This document shows, in pieces, positions 11,801 through 23,527 of a DNA stretch of 64,000 nucleotides; position 1 is the first letter of the stretch; the number at the start of each line of letters is the position of its first letter. The notes below the pieces were generated by a model, which worked only from the letters and a program-made list of their open reading frames with translations, was not told where the DNA came from and did not search any database. Origin of the DNA: Primula veris (Eukaryota > Streptophyta > Magnoliopsida > Ericales > Primulaceae); the NCBI GenBank assembly GCA_963682055.1, contig OY821748.1, forward strand, positions 873,001 through 937,000, given 5' to 3'. A program made the position numbers and the translations under genes.

Positions 11801-13248
11801 CTTGATTCTCCTACAAAATATTTTTAATTTTTTGTTTGGTACTAAAATATGTAATATAGAACATCCACTAAGACGTGCATATGAAGAACATAGTAACAGA
11901 CAATATATGTGAGTATATGGCGAGGCTTTTCCTGAACTTGCCAGAAAAAAAGGCTCTACTTTATAAAAACTCGCAAGCATCTAAGTGCAAAAAGGGTGCG
12001 GGCACTTATTTGGTAGCGCCTTCGCAGCTTTTGAGAAAAAAGCTGAATTTTTTAGATTCGGGAAAAATCAAAATTTATCCATCTTTGCTTCTAAATTCTT
12101 TCCAGGCCAGAAAAAAAACATAAAAGTTCATCTACTTAGTTGATCAAGCAAATGCGATTCAGCTTTTGATCATAAAATTGAAAAGCTACGCTTTTAAGGT
12201 ACAAACTAACAAGACATGAGTATACCTCCTGCCATTTTTCAGCTACTAAGCGGCCAAGTACGCCTGGTCCAACTATCAACAAGTCATTTGCTCCCACCGG
12301 TTTGGGAGAAGAAACATTCAGTGGCTTATTCAATGCACCTTCAACATTGAAATAGCCGACCATTAATCACTACAAATAAAGTTAAGTTGCTTAGTCGGAA
12401 TATTTTGTAACACCGCGTTAGGTCGGGAAAATTGTTAAAATGGTACCCACCCTATTAACTTTTAGTGATTTGGTATCCAACCTAACACACTTTCTAAATT
12501 GGTACCCAACCTATACATTTCGCTCTAATTTGGTACCCAACCTAACACTTTTTCTAATTTGGTACCTAACCTAACATTTTTTTCTAATTTGGTACCCAAC
12601 CTATGCGTTAAAAACCAATGATCGAAGCAGATTGAGTCCCTTAATTGGACTGTATACGTATAGGTTGGGTACCAAATTAGAGCGAAACGTATAGGTTGGG
12701 TACCGAATTGGAAAAAGTGTTAGGTTGGATACCAAATTAGAGCGAAATGTATAGGTTGGGTACCAAAATAGAAAGTCTGTTAGGTTGGATACCAAATCAC
12801 TAAAAGCTGATAGATTAGGTACCATTTTAACATTTTTCCCCGTTAGGTCCCAAATTTGGGAATCTCGATCAAAGTTGCGGAAATCAAACTATTCAAAAGC
12901 TAGTCATATAGTTTGACGTTTAAACAATGTGATCGTGTTTTAATTGTTGTTTTGATTTCGGCAAGTTAGATACGAGATATTTGCAAGTCAAAGTTGCGAG
13001 TAGTTTCGCTTAGTGAACCGAGGTTAATACTGCTATTGTTTCATGTAACTAACATTGTATGTAAGTAAATATGATAGTAAACATATGATACAAAATATAT
13101 ACGTATAGAGAGAGAGAGAGAGAGAGAGACCTAGTGAGGAAGAAGAAGAGTTGGTGAGATAAAAAGAGCGGTTTTTATTGAGTTTAGGGCTTTTTAATAA
13201 TAATAGTGGAGTGGTGATGGTGAAGCTCTGAGCTATGGCGGTCACCAT
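8884..13248 (-). CDS. NAD(P)-binding Rossmann-fold protein, YeeZ-like, probably plastid-targeted
   Basis: Minus-strand exons that join in frame: 13131-13248, 12226-12338, 11638-11810, 11425-11518, 10176-10286, 9953-10042, about 9612-9698, 9421-9485, 8884-8993, giving roughly 319 residues. Exon 1 is Ser/Thr-rich and transit-peptide-like. The core has a Rossmann glycine motif DLLIVGPGVLGRLVAEKW, then GQTMTTDHHDEL, FCAPPSRTTDYPGDIR, FTSSSAPYACNDNGPCDE, VRLAGLYKADRGAHMYW, RPDHILNLLHYEDAASL, FLGCDN and a C-terminal GKKLNNAKTRKELSWEP. This pattern fits plant atypical short-chain dehydrogenases related to bacterial YeeZ; substrate unknown. The 10176/10042 junction uses an AT-AC intron. The exon 1-2 junction is uncertain: a better-looking acceptor (TTTGTAG, near 12370) would instead allow a start at 12363. 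The exon near 9612-9698 counts one base longer than the frame needs, so a boundary or a frameshift must be checked there. Intron 1 carries a MULE-type MITE. Confidence 0.85.
10043..10175 (-). other. Probable U12-type AT-AC intron in the YeeZ-like gene
   Basis: On the minus strand the intron begins ATATCCTT, a perfect U12 5' splice site, directly after GGACTCTAC. It ends AACAC before AAAGCAGATAGAGG. TCTTAAC, a close match to the U12 branch-point consensus, lies about 11 bases before the end. Joining these ends gives LAGLY-KADRGAH, which fits the protein family; GT-AG alternatives here break the frame. Confidence 0.8.
12425..12840. mobile_element. MULE-type MITE with 9-bp target-site duplication
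   Basis: A 416-bp inverted-repeat element in intron 1 of the YeeZ-like gene. Termini are GGGAAAATTGTTAAAATGG and the reverse complement of an almost identical right end. The arms consist of repeated TTGGTACCCAACCTA blocks that fold back on each other. CGTTAGGTC is duplicated exactly at 12416-12424 and 12841-12849. A 9-bp duplication is typical of Mutator-like elements. Confidence 0.85.
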
Positions 13249-13322
13249 TACATATATTATATAGTTTTATTTATATATATACTTACAAAATATATACGTA
13301 TAGAGAGAGAGAGAGAGAGAAG
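13088..13322. repeat. Duplicated ATATACGTATA-(GA)n flanking exon 1
   Basis: ACAAAATATATACGTATAG followed by a GA run occurs at about 13090-13129 and again at about 13286-13321. The two copies bracket exon 1 of the YeeZ-like gene; the first lies at its splice donor and the second in its leader. Confidence 0.7.
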
Positions 13323-13430
13323 TGGGGATTTTACACGGTGTTAGAGTTTCATGAAATTACTAATAGGTCTCTTTTGGATATCTAACTTCTATTTAATCCT
13401 CCTCCTTCAAAAAATACTACTATTATTAGT

Positions 13431-13781
13431 GCTGAGTTCGGTCCGTTTCGATTCGGTTTTTAAAAAAACCGAAACCGAGCATATTTTTCGGTTCGATTTT
13501 TTTCGGTTTCGGTCTTTTTATTTTTTGGACCGGACCGGGTTTTTTCGGTCCAGTTTCGGTCTTTTTCGGTTCGGTTTTTAAAAAAACCGAAACCGAGCAT
13601 ATTTTTCGGTTCGATTTTTTTCGGTTTCGGTCTTTTTATTTTTTGGACCGGATCGGGTTTTTTCGGTCCAGTTTCGGTCTTTTTCGGTTCGGTTTTATTG
13701 AAAACCGAAACTGACCCGAAAATTTTTCGGTTTTTCGGTTTCGGTCTTTTTCGGTTTTTTCGGTTTTTCACCCAGCCCTGA
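13431..13781 (-). repeat. CGGTTT-rich dispersed element, copy 1
   Basis: About 340 bp made almost entirely of TCGGTTTCGGT-type words, with an internal duplication of about 125 bp. Read on the minus strand it starts AGGGCTGGGTGAAAAACCG and ends near GAACTCAGCACTA. The same start and end occur in copy 2, so this is a defined repeat family. The open frames inside it (Lys/Pro/Arg/Asn-rich) are by-products of the repeat. Confidence 0.7.
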
Positions 13782-15830
13782 CTAGTATGGTCTATTGTTA
13801 ATTATTATATAGTGACCTGAATTTTGGATATTTTTAGGATTAATGACCTGAGTTTTATAAAACTTGATTTAGTTACCTAAATTTGTTAATTTTATCTTTT
13901 TGTGACATGTCGTTAGATTTTTTCGATGGAATTCGTTTGGAAGTTACAATTTAATCCATTTAGTTTAAAAAATTATGATAAAATTAGTAAATTAGGTCAC
14001 TTTTTGGTATATTAACCCGGTCTAATATGATAGTAGTACTTATTTTTGAATCAAGTTTTATATAGTAGTAGTAGTATTTATTTTTAGATCCCATAATTTA
14101 GTCGTATGAGAAAGCTTTTACTTTGTGGCCGATTTGCCATCAAGCGGAAACATGGGTGAAACACGAAATATAAAACCAAAACCGGAAACGTGAAGAAAAA
14201 TGAACAAGTTTTAAAATACACACCTGGAATAATAAGAACATGGAAACGAGAAGCGCGAGATGAGAAAACGGAGCACATGGTTTTTCAAACGGGGAACGAG
14301 TTTTCAGTTAATATGTTTTTTGGTGTTAGTTTCTTTCGGGTTGTTGTTATGTTTTATTGAGTTTGAAAATACATTAAAATTAACCGTCATGTTTTCTTAT
14401 AAACTTAGTAGGGTTGAAAGTAGCTGTTTTATTTTTATTTTAAGCTATATGAAGTAGTAAATGTTTATTTTTTCTTTCTTCTCTACTCATCCTTGCTTGT
14501 TCCGTTTCTCTTTCCGCAAGACCACAAGAGCAAGGATTTTACATGATCTATCGCCTCTCTTTCGCCAACAAAAAAATACTCCTACGTGGGCATTCGATTG
14601 GCTGCGCTTTGATAAGCATATGTCTCGTTACTTAGTCCTTCAACATGGTCGAACCCAATAATATTGTTATTTTTACGAGGTAATAAGATGGGCAACATGT
14701 TACATGTACGTATTTTATCAGGCATGTGTAGTAAAGACTACTTGATTATGATGACTTTGTTATTTCAGTATGGAATTTAACTTATGTGAATAAAGTGTTT
14801 AAAGATTTGTCTAACATTATATAACACGATGCATAAGTTGCAAATTTGGCATGAAATGAATGAGTACGAAATTTTCTCAACAACCACCGTTGGTTTCTCA
14901 ACCAAGTCACAACCTTCAAAAGATTTTTGGCACTGAATAACAAAACAATAAAGCAAGGTATATAACATCGAATTAAGAGAGAAATTATACAAAAATTGGC
15001 AATGTAATTAATGGTGAACTATAGAGTTCATTGTTGAAATTAATCAAGTACAAGCCATACAACTTGCTAATAACTCCCAAACTTCGATGAAAACGAGGTA
15101 AAGTAATTAATTAAAAAGCGCTAATCTTAACTTTTAAGCTTAATTAAATACATTTTAAATTGTGGGTTTATTTTTATTTTTTTTGCTAAAGCATCCAATA
15201 TTCATCGACCACATTAGTCCTCGACTACATCCGGGTTCTACTCAAGTGAGACCGTTATGTTTAACAATCAATTCCTTAATTTTGTTCATAAATAATTATC
15301 TTCTATGTAAACTTTGAATAGCAAGTTTCAATATTTAAATTGTCAAATTGAAAATGCAAAACTTAACAACATTGTTTAACCATAGAACATTATGATTAAC
15401 TTATATTTTAATTTCGACAATTTTCATACGAATAAATTTACAAGACAAAGTTGTACATATTCTAATAGACAATAATTTAGGAACGAGAGAACTATATATA
15501 TAATACTCCGTACTTGCGTTGTTAATACATGGCCTTATATGGTTGCATCGTCAAAAAAAGTTCACAAACTGCGAACCAGATTAGTAGTGTCGTAACTACT
15601 AATCCCCTCAACCAAACGAGATATGTGTCTAGTGCATACCATAAGGCATACCCATAAGGTATGAAGTATCATATTAATCTAATCTCGTTCAAATTGCTAA
15701 TCCGACATTCACTTCAAACACCTCTCACAATTCATACCGCATTACCATTATCACTAGTGCTGATACCGGAACCAAACAAGTCATGGAATAAATGTATCTC
15801 AAATGTGTCATTTGTGGTTATTATAAGTAG
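13782..15830. other. Intergenic DNA between the two CGGTTT elements
   Basis: AT-rich, with only short frames lacking recognisable domains. No RNA gene or transposon ends recognised. Confidence 0.45.
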
Positions 15831-16116
15831 GGCCGGATAAAAAATCGGAAAAACCGAAACCGAAAAACCGAAAAAAAAATTGGGTCGGTTTCGGTTTTCA
15901 GTAAAACCGAACCGAAAAAGACCGAAACCGAAAAAAACCAAAAAAAAACAAAAAAAACCGAAAAAAACTGAAAACTAGACCGAAAAAGCTGGTCCGGTTC
16001 GGTCCAAAAAATAAAAAGACCGAAACCGAAAAAAACCGAACCAAAAAATATGTTCGATTTCGATTTCAGTTTTGCTAAAAACCGAACCGAAACGAACCGA
16101 ATCCCGCCCTAATTTC
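15831..16116 (+). repeat. CGGTTT-rich dispersed element, copy 2 (inverted relative to copy 1)
   Basis: Starts AGGGCCGGATAAAAAATCGG and ends GAATCCCGCCCTAA, matching copy 1 in opposite orientation. AAGTAG flanks both sides (15825-15830 and about 16117-16122), consistent with a target-site duplication. It lies about 250 bp upstream of the ACP start codon. Confidence 0.7.
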
Positions 16117-16226
16117 AAGTAGTTGCATTTTATAATTTTTGTTACTATGTAATTTTTCCAACAAAACAATTTAAATATTTATTGGTTTTTTAATTTTGTT
16201 CAACACACACTTCGTGCTCTCCGCCC

Positions 16227-16228
<2 letters not shown>

Positions 16229-16264
<36 letters not shown>

Positions 16265-16271
16265 CTCTATA

Positions 16272-16308
<37 letters not shown>

Positions 16309-16335
16309 CTGCATATATATAAATATATATATACT
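16229..16335 (+). repeat. (TC)n(TA)n microsatellite in the ACP leader
   Basis: A CT run followed by TA-rich repeats ends about 30 bases before the ACP ATG. CT-rich leaders are common at plant transcription starts, so it may overlap the core promoter. Confidence 0.8.
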
Positions 16336-16363
16336 TAAATACATATTTTGTATAGCTTTATCA

Positions 16364-19300
16364 ATGGCATCTATTACTGGATCATCTCTCTCTATTTCTT
16401 GCCCATTGAAACCAATTCAGGTTAAAATCTCTCTCATTTTATTTATTGGTTTCTTAATTTTGTTTAATTTATCTTTTATAATGATGGGTGGTTTTATTCC
16501 AAAGTTTACATCAGATATTATCTTTTTCATCAGGGTTTATATTATTATTATTATTAGATTACATGCAATAGTATTAATTATGTTTCTTGCATTTATTGTC
16601 AATTGTATTCTATTCTGATTTACTGATTTAGCGTTTTGTGATCTTGATTGATCCGGTGAACTACGAGTTCTAAATGGGACGGGGCCGGTATTCTATATAA
16701 TTTTTTTTATACTCTTATATGGTTTTTTTTTCTTCGTAATATGGCGGGCGAACTCTAATTTTTGCAGATTTTGATCAAAATACATAGAAAGAAATGATTT
16801 TTTTTCTCCTAGTTCCTTCCCTGGATTGATCTACTGTTCGTTTGTGTTGATTGCATGTTGGTTGTGGATATAAAGGGTCAGAGTCCTTTGGTGACTAGCG
16901 GGTTTTATCCCAAAGTTGTACAAGTGTTTATTTCGGGTTAATTGCATACTATTGGAAAAATGAAAATTTCGGTGTACGGTTTTCGCTAACGTGTAGGTTA
17001 GTAATAGTATACAAAAATGGCAAAAGCTGATCTAAAAGATGCATGTGACTAATCGCCTAAATTTCCGGAAATAGCTTTATTGGAAAAAAACATGTAAATT
17101 GGTGGCCAGATTATGAATGTTGGTAGGAAAGTGTACATATTATTGAAAAGGTGATAGTTTTGTGTAGAAAAATATAATGTATTCCAACAACCCCTAAAAA
17201 ATTCTCTTTTTTTTTGTTTACTCATAGTACCAATGTTGACTCTGTCGCTGTAGCTATTTTTTGATCAAGATCCATTTTTGTTCAAACTTGAAAGTGGTTC
17301 ACGTAGTTAATGTGAAACTATTATGGCATTCAGTCTTTTGAGAAACTAAATATTAATTTTCAATGATATTGTAGATTTGAGTAACAGATCTACAGATTCG
17401 ACCCAAATTTATAGGTCTTTCATCCATAAAACAAGAGAATTAGAGATAAGAAAGGACACTAGTATCAGATTTGTGTTTTTCTAGCTTAAAAAATCTGAAA
17501 ATCGCTGATATATTGATATTGGTGTCCCTAACAACCAGGATTGGCTCCTAAATATTGACATGCTAGTTTTTCGTTACAAACTTTTTGTTTGCCATATCTT
17601 AGGGTTAGCATACTGCAAATTGTTTGCCTTGGGTAAGTAATACCATGTCTTGTGTTTTATGCACTTCAATATGCATATGAATGACATATAGTATACCTTG
17701 GATTTTCTGATTCACTGATATTTAAAATCTTAAATGAGCAGGCATCCACCAGGATCTCTGCCTCGAGCTCAGTTTTCTTCCCATCAACTAAACTGCGCCC
17801 AGTACAGCGGCTTCAGGTGTCATGCGCTGCGGTAAAATTCTTGATTTAGATATTAAATTTTGCAATTCTTAATTGTGCGCTCACAAAGAAGTAAAATGAA
17901 TTATATAGTGGCCTGCAACGTTGACTGTTCTAAACTTTCTCTGATCATAACGAGCTTTTGAATAGTGCATATATATTTCTCCTACTTTGGCATTGTTAAC
18001 TGTTGAGAGATCATAACCGGATAAAAGTGGGTCCTTTCATGTTATAGTTGTTTTTTTGCTCAATTCTGTTTTTCTGCTTACTTTAGATCCCAGCCTACCT
18101 GTTTCAAGGAAATGCAATTGAATTGAATGATTTTTCTTGAGAAGTAACTCGTTTGTTTGTGATAATAAAAAAAGAAACTACACACATACTCGTATTTTAT
18201 GGCATGACCATTTCTTCCTACTTATTTTGGAACAAATAACGTAGGAAAGCTCATTGTTACTCGAACACAAGAGGTCCGCAGTTGAAAGTGTTCATTTTGT
18301 TCATAATCTCGTATCACATTAAAGGTAGAAAGGAAATATCAGATACATTGACCATGAACTAGTAATATGCTTCTGTTCATTGCGAAGCTGATTCCCTCAA
18401 TAATAATGCACGGGGTTAGTTCTACCAGATACCCAGAATAAATGTTTTGGCTTTGTAGTATGAGACGATTCACTAGGTATAACCACTCTACTTAAAAGAT
18501 GTATCTGAAAGTGGTTGAGGTGAGTTGAACGTTAGGGAATAGCCAAATAGGTCGATCATCCTGTTTAAGTAGAACTCAAAGTAGCTTCCTGAAAAGGCAA
18601 CATTCCTTTTCTCTTTTCTGTGTTTTTTTTTCTCTTTTATAGTATGTTAATTAGTTTAAGCTCTTTTAAACTTGAACAGGCCAAACCAGAGACAGTTGAG
18701 AAAGTATGTGGTATAGTGAGGAAGCAGCTTGCTATCCCAGCTGAGACTGAAATTACTGGAGACTCGAAATTCGCTAGCCTTGGGGCCGACTCTCTTGATA
18801 CAGTAAGCATTTTCCAGAAAAAAAATATCATTCTTCTTTTTGACCTTGTTAATAACGTAAATTAAAATGCAATCATGTCCTATCTTTTCTATTCAGTAGT
18901 CAATACTAAATGCATAGTTCAGCTAAATGTGAATTCGGTCTTATTGTCTCAGATTTAGTTATTTTGAAGATATTTTTTAAAAAAAGCTTCCTTTTGTCCC
19001 TTGAATACCAGTCTTGCTCTTCTTCCTTCCGATCTACGGTCTAACGGAAACTAGTATCTAACCAAATTCTGTATTCATTGAAAAGAAGGTAATCATGGTA
19101 TAGCACTTGCTTGGATAGTTTTCCGAAAAACTACAGTGGTTCTCTTTTCCTAATGCCTGTTACAAACTTACAGGATCATGTAAAACTTTTTCTGTATGTA
19201 GAATAGTGCGCTTCTATTATCTCTGGAAGCAAAGAAAAGTGAGTGAGTGAATGAAAATTGATACAGTTAAGCCATTTCTTATGGGATAATGAAATAATGT

Positions 19301-19641
19301 ATCATGTCTCGTAGTAGTGAGTCAGCAACTTACCAGTTATGTATTCTGCTAACACCGTTTTAAGTTTTTAGAAATAGTTCTAATTTTACTAGGATCTACA
19401 AAAGAAAAGGTTAATGGTAAATATAGTCCCAAGCATACTTATTTTTGCCGTTTCATGATTGTGGAGAATATTACAGTTACGCTTGAACGAAGTTTAACTC
19501 TCTCTCTTTCTCTCGCAGGTTGAGATTGTGATGGGACTCGAAGAGGAATTTGGAATCAGTGTCGAGGAAGAAAGTGCACAGACAATTACAACTGTTCAAG
19601 ATGCAGCTGATCTGATCGAGGGTCTCATTGGAAAGAATTAA
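16364..19641 (+). CDS. ACP: Plastid acyl carrier protein
   Basis: Four exons, 16364-16420, 17742-17831, 18680-18802 and 19519-19641, join in frame to 130 residues. ACP carries growing acyl chains on a 4'-phosphopantetheine arm during type II fatty-acid synthesis in plastids. The attachment motif [20 protein letters not shown] is split by intron 3; the Ser of DSL (about residue 87) takes the prosthetic group. The first about 50 residues are rich in Ser, Thr, Lys and Arg and poor in acidic residues, as expected of a transit peptide ending near VSCAA. The mature domain ([17 protein letters not shown] onward) is acidic, about 80 residues and full length. Four exons with a large first intron (about 1.3 kb) are usual for plant ACP genes. 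Nothing suggests inactivation. Which ACP isoform it is cannot be told from this sequence alone. Confidence 0.95.
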
Positions 19642-22030
19642 AAGTCGTTCTTATTTGTTGAGGTTTCCTTGTAGTTGCTATATTCACCAGACGACTTTGT
19701 TAAGTTTTTCCTTTGATGCTGCAATTAGAGCATCCTGTGTGTTGGTTTTAAAATTTAGAAATTTTCCGTCTTTTTCTTTTCATTTTGGTACTTTATGAAC
19801 TCTTATTTTTGAAATGTATGATTAACTTAATAAGGAATTATCTTTTTTTCCTATCATTATGCTCTATTTGCTTTTTAAATTGGCTGTATCCTTTGAGGTA
19901 TAGATTTCCTTGTGTGTACACTTTCGGTTAACTATCCATGTTAAACCACAACTTCCCAAATTTCCCAAAGCTTGGATATGAATGATACTCCGGATTTTAC
20001 ATACTACGGTAGAATTGCCACGCAACTAGACAATTAGATTGCGACCCTCCCAATGATTAAAAAGTTCGAGACTGGGTGCATGTAACCTCAATACCTCATG
20101 CACGGTTTTTACAGGCATGATTGGTTACCGCTTTTAAGCTCAACTTATTTGTTGTTTTACTTCTAGTTGCAATGAATTTTGGTTAGTAACTCGATCTCTC
20201 TTTTCTTGGGTTTCTGGTCTGATTAAGCCATAAGTTGAAACTAAACAAACTCGGATTCTTTTCTCGGTAACAAAAAAGCTGGATTGTAATTTTTCAGGCA
20301 ATATAACCAAACAGTCCCTTGCCATTTTGGTAGGTCACTACCATTGTAAAATTCTGGACCACATGAACACCATTTAAAAAATCAACCACTATAACTACCC
20401 AAAGCAAAGACGTATGTTGGTGTTTATTCAACAAACGTGAGCCCACTAGTATTATCATCATCAGACTAGCACCATTGTTTATTGTATCCCATGATTAAGT
20501 GTATGACAACTTTCTGGTAAAGATAAAATAATTTATTCTAACACATAAAATTGCAATCATGTGCTAAAGTATCCCCATCTAGTGTTTTCCAGCTCACACC
20601 AAACAAAGATGCTACATTTCTTAAGATTTAAAAAACATGAACGCAAAATGATATAAAGAGTCAGAATTAGGATTGAAAATATAGAACTATTTGGAGAAAA
20701 AATAAGTTTAGTGGACCATATTATAATCGATGTTTATTGATTTAGTTATTGCAGTATCAATTTTAACCATTGAGGTACCAAACTACGAAATTTGTCATAA
20801 TTGATGACATACCGTTAAACAAAATGATAAAATTGCACTCATATTCTCTTGACTATCACATGATGAGTGCAATTCTATTAAAATCAGTCAAATGTGAGAT
20901 ATATTGATTGCAAATTTGTCGATTTATTATGTTAGTGCCTTAATTTAACGAAATTTCGTAGTTTGGTACATCAATTGTTAAAATTGGCAGTTCGTTATCT
21001 AAATCGTTAATCACTGTTAGTACAATACACTAAACGTATTTTTTTTCGGAACTATTTCATTTAGACTTCTAAAAGACATACAAATTCATAAATACTCATG
21101 GAATGACAAACAGATTGAAAATTGACCAAAAAAAAAAAAAGAGTAGAGAATGGTTAATGACACACTGACCCAACTCACCTAATCATACACATGTTTTTAG
21201 TACAGTAGTTGTGAATAAGTGAACATAAAAGGAACCCTCTAGGTGGGAATTTACAAGTAATAACATTCAATAAAACAATCATGTACTATTTATTGCCACA
21301 ACTAAGTAAAGTAATGACCCAGTATAAACCCAACATATTGCTAAATTCGGATACCACTAAAATTAGTGAAACATACGTCATACCAATTATTTAAGAAAAA
21401 ATTATGAAACAGTATTTTCCTTAAAGACTTCCAGTAAAAAAAAGTACTACTAGAATTACTATTTACTAGCACTACATGATTATTCCATTTAGTGATAAAA
21501 TATGGAGTAAAAAGACAAAGCCTAGGCTACATGTAAAGTGGGTAACTTACTTGCAACAATTGATTTAATTTGCCACACCAGTATAACATCAATCTAACAA
21601 AAACTAAAATAAAATATCAAGAAGTTATTCCAGAAACTGAAAGAAATTCAAAAGGATGCCAGTATTGGATACAGGAAAAGGTTATGAAACTATTTGATTT
21701 CACTGAAAATACTACTACTCATTTCTCTGACATGAACATTTCAATTCATGACTTTAAAATCTAAATATAAAGTAGTATAAACAACTAAACAAGCGAATTT
21801 ACAATGAACTCTTCAAGTGGAAACTTACAAGACTTGTACAAAAATTTCCCAATTGCTATTGCCAAAATCACCAATATAGCTCCGACACAACGAAATCGGC
21901 TTAATTAGTAAAGTGAGATAGCGAGAACATGTTCCAGAAACTGCAAGAGAAGACATTTTACTACCGAAACCCCAATATACAATATAAGTATATGAAGAAG
22001 CGCACGACTTACAACATTAGAATACAATTA
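19642..22030. other. Intergenic DNA downstream of ACP and AGP
   Basis: The 3' untranslated regions of the convergent ACP (+) and AGP (-) genes must lie here. Apart from the inverted-repeat element at 20735-21010 I see no gene. Confidence 0.5.
20735..21010. mobile_element. Inverted-repeat MITE
   Basis: Left arm (GATTTAGTTATTGCAG, then GTACCAAACTACGAAATTT) and right arm (its approximate reverse complement, AAATTTCGTAGTTTGGTAC, then ATCTAAATCGTTAA) pair over about 70 bp around a spacer. No clear target duplication was found. The arm design resembles the elements at 12425 and 59048. Confidence 0.65.
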
Positions 22031-22429
22031 CTACGTACTCAACACCAATCCTACAAAAAATGCAAAATTCATAAACCAAGAAAGTTTTCCATAACTTGCC
22101 GCAGACATTAGTTCAGAACCAGTTGGAGAAAGTGCAAAATCAGGTCCAATGCTAGCCACTTGATCTGGATTTGGAGGGCTAGGATTTGAAGGAATGGTTG
22201 GGATATCTGACGCAACGGGAGCAGGCAATTCGCCACCGGGAGATGGTAAGAGAGGGGAAACATCAGGCGAAATCTCGGTGAAGGGAGGAGAGAGGGAAGG
22301 AGCAGGAAGTATAGCTGGAGCTGCTGATATAGTGACTGTTGGTGTATCAAGTTTAAGCTCAAAGGCTAAAGAAAAAGATGCCATGAAAATCATCATGAGA
22401 GTAACAAGAACCCAAAAAGGAACCATCAT
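22031..22429 (-). CDS. Classical arabinogalactan protein (AGP25/26/27-like), GPI-anchored
   Basis: A single 132-residue exon. It opens with a signal peptide (MMVPFWVLVTLMMIFMASFS, cleavage near 23), continues with a Pro/Ala/Ser/Thr-rich mature region and ends in a hydrophobic tail (about residues 116-132) after small residues, the layout of a GPI-anchored classical AGP. Segments such as ISAAPAILPAPSLSPP, SPDVSPLLPSPGG and PTIPSNPSPPNPD recall the short AGP25/26/27 group. The Pro residues in AP/SP/TP pairs would be hydroxylated and carry arabinogalactan. Such proteins sit at the outer face of the plasma membrane and in the wall. Full length for the group; the first of two adjacent ATGs is used. 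The antisense frame here is a by-product of proline-rich coding. Confidence 0.9.
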   Translation of the reverse strand: MMVPFWVLVTLMMIFMASFSLAFELKLDTPTVTISAAPAILPAPSLSPPFTEISPDVSPLLPSPGGELPAPVASDIPTIPSNPSPPNPDQVASIGPDFALSPTGSELMSAASYGKLSWFMNFAFFVGLVLST

Positions 22430-22640
22430 TGAACAAATGATGAGTGATAAATGAGAATCAGATGCAAATATACTTCTTGGGTAGTGTAAATGTTTCTATA
22501 ATGATGGTACTTTTAAGGAAATATTTGTTGGTTTTGGTTTATGTCAAGTGTTGTTTTTTTATGCAAGTTTTGAGTTGAAGGATTTGATATTAGTAGTGAT
22601 CCCTATAGTATCAAGAAAGTTTCTATTTGGTCACTATATG

Positions 22641-23153
22641 CAGCCGCGGAACTAGGGGGTTTAAGGGGGTGCCACCGTCACCCCAAAAACTTTAAAGATA
22701 ATTTTTTTTATATATAAAAAATCGGAGATATAAGATTTTATACATTAATTGCCCCAAATGAACAAATAATAACTTAGTTAAAATGGTAAACATAAAATTT
22801 TTATGTCACAAATTCTCTAGTTCGAATTTTGTGCCTATTTTTTATTTTTCATTTAATTAATAGTAACTTACTCTTTCACTTCTCCATTAATTAATTGAAT
22901 TTTTAAGATATTATTACAAAGTTTTATAAATAAATGTTTTTGTGTAGTTTCATAGTCATATTACAATAAAATTTAAACTAATAAATTCGAATTGTAGTCA
23001 ATTTTTTCGTATCGTTTGAAATTTATAGACCAATTGACAAGTTAGCTAAGTTTTAAACTTCAGATTTTTTGGGTTTTTTATACCGTTTATTGTTACTGTA
23101 CAAAGAAAAAAAATTAACGGCCCCCCAGTAATTGAATCCTGATTCGATCACTG
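22641..23153. mobile_element. hAT-like non-autonomous element
   Basis: Begins CAGCCGCGGAACTAGGGGG and ends CCCCCCAGTAATTGAATCC...CACTG, decayed forms of the CAGTGGCGGAGC-type inverted ends of plant hAT elements. Flanks ACTATATG (22633-22640) and AATATATG (23154-23161) agree at 7 of 8 positions, fitting an 8-bp hAT duplication. AT-rich, no coding capacity. Confidence 0.65.
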
Positions 23154-23470
23154 AATATATGCTCCTTGCAATAAGTCTACGAGTTTTGAAAAAGTGGCCA
23201 AGATGGGTTTTCCGTTTCTTTTTATGAACATAAAAGTCATCTCAGAGCATGAAAATCAATTCAGTAACACATGTGTGGCTTTCACAGCGTTAATTATATT
23301 TTTAGGATAATTTGCGTCGGTATAGTATCCGAGATACGTCTATATTAACGATCCGAGCTAAAAATTAGAAAATTACCATAAAACAAAAACAGTTTATCTC
23401 ATGTTGAGTTTTGGAAGTGTTGGATCTTAGTTAATGTCAAAATTGAATTTGTACCAAACTTTATGAAACC

Positions 23471-23527
23471 GCCGTCTGTATCAAACAGACAGCGTCTGTA
23501 TCAAACAGACAGCGTCTGTATTTAGCA
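23471..23527. repeat. 20-bp tandem repeat, about 2.5 copies
   Basis: CGTCTGTATCAAACAGACAG is repeated head to tail; each unit contains the small palindrome CTGTxxxxxxACAG. The third copy diverges after CGTCTGTAT. Confidence 0.8.

Noticed and set aside
13460..13771. Minus-strand 103-codon frame rich in Lys, Pro, Arg, Asn
   Set aside because: It is a translation of the CGGTTT repeat; other frames in the same repeat are open as well.
16196..16618. 140-codon frame over the ACP start
   Set aside because: It translates the CT/TA microsatellite and runs through the exon 1 donor; only [19 protein letters not shown] is coding.
22194..22454. Plus-strand frame antisense to the AGP
   Set aside because: Gly/Glu-rich antisense of a proline-rich gene; the minus-strand frame has a signal peptide and GPI tail.
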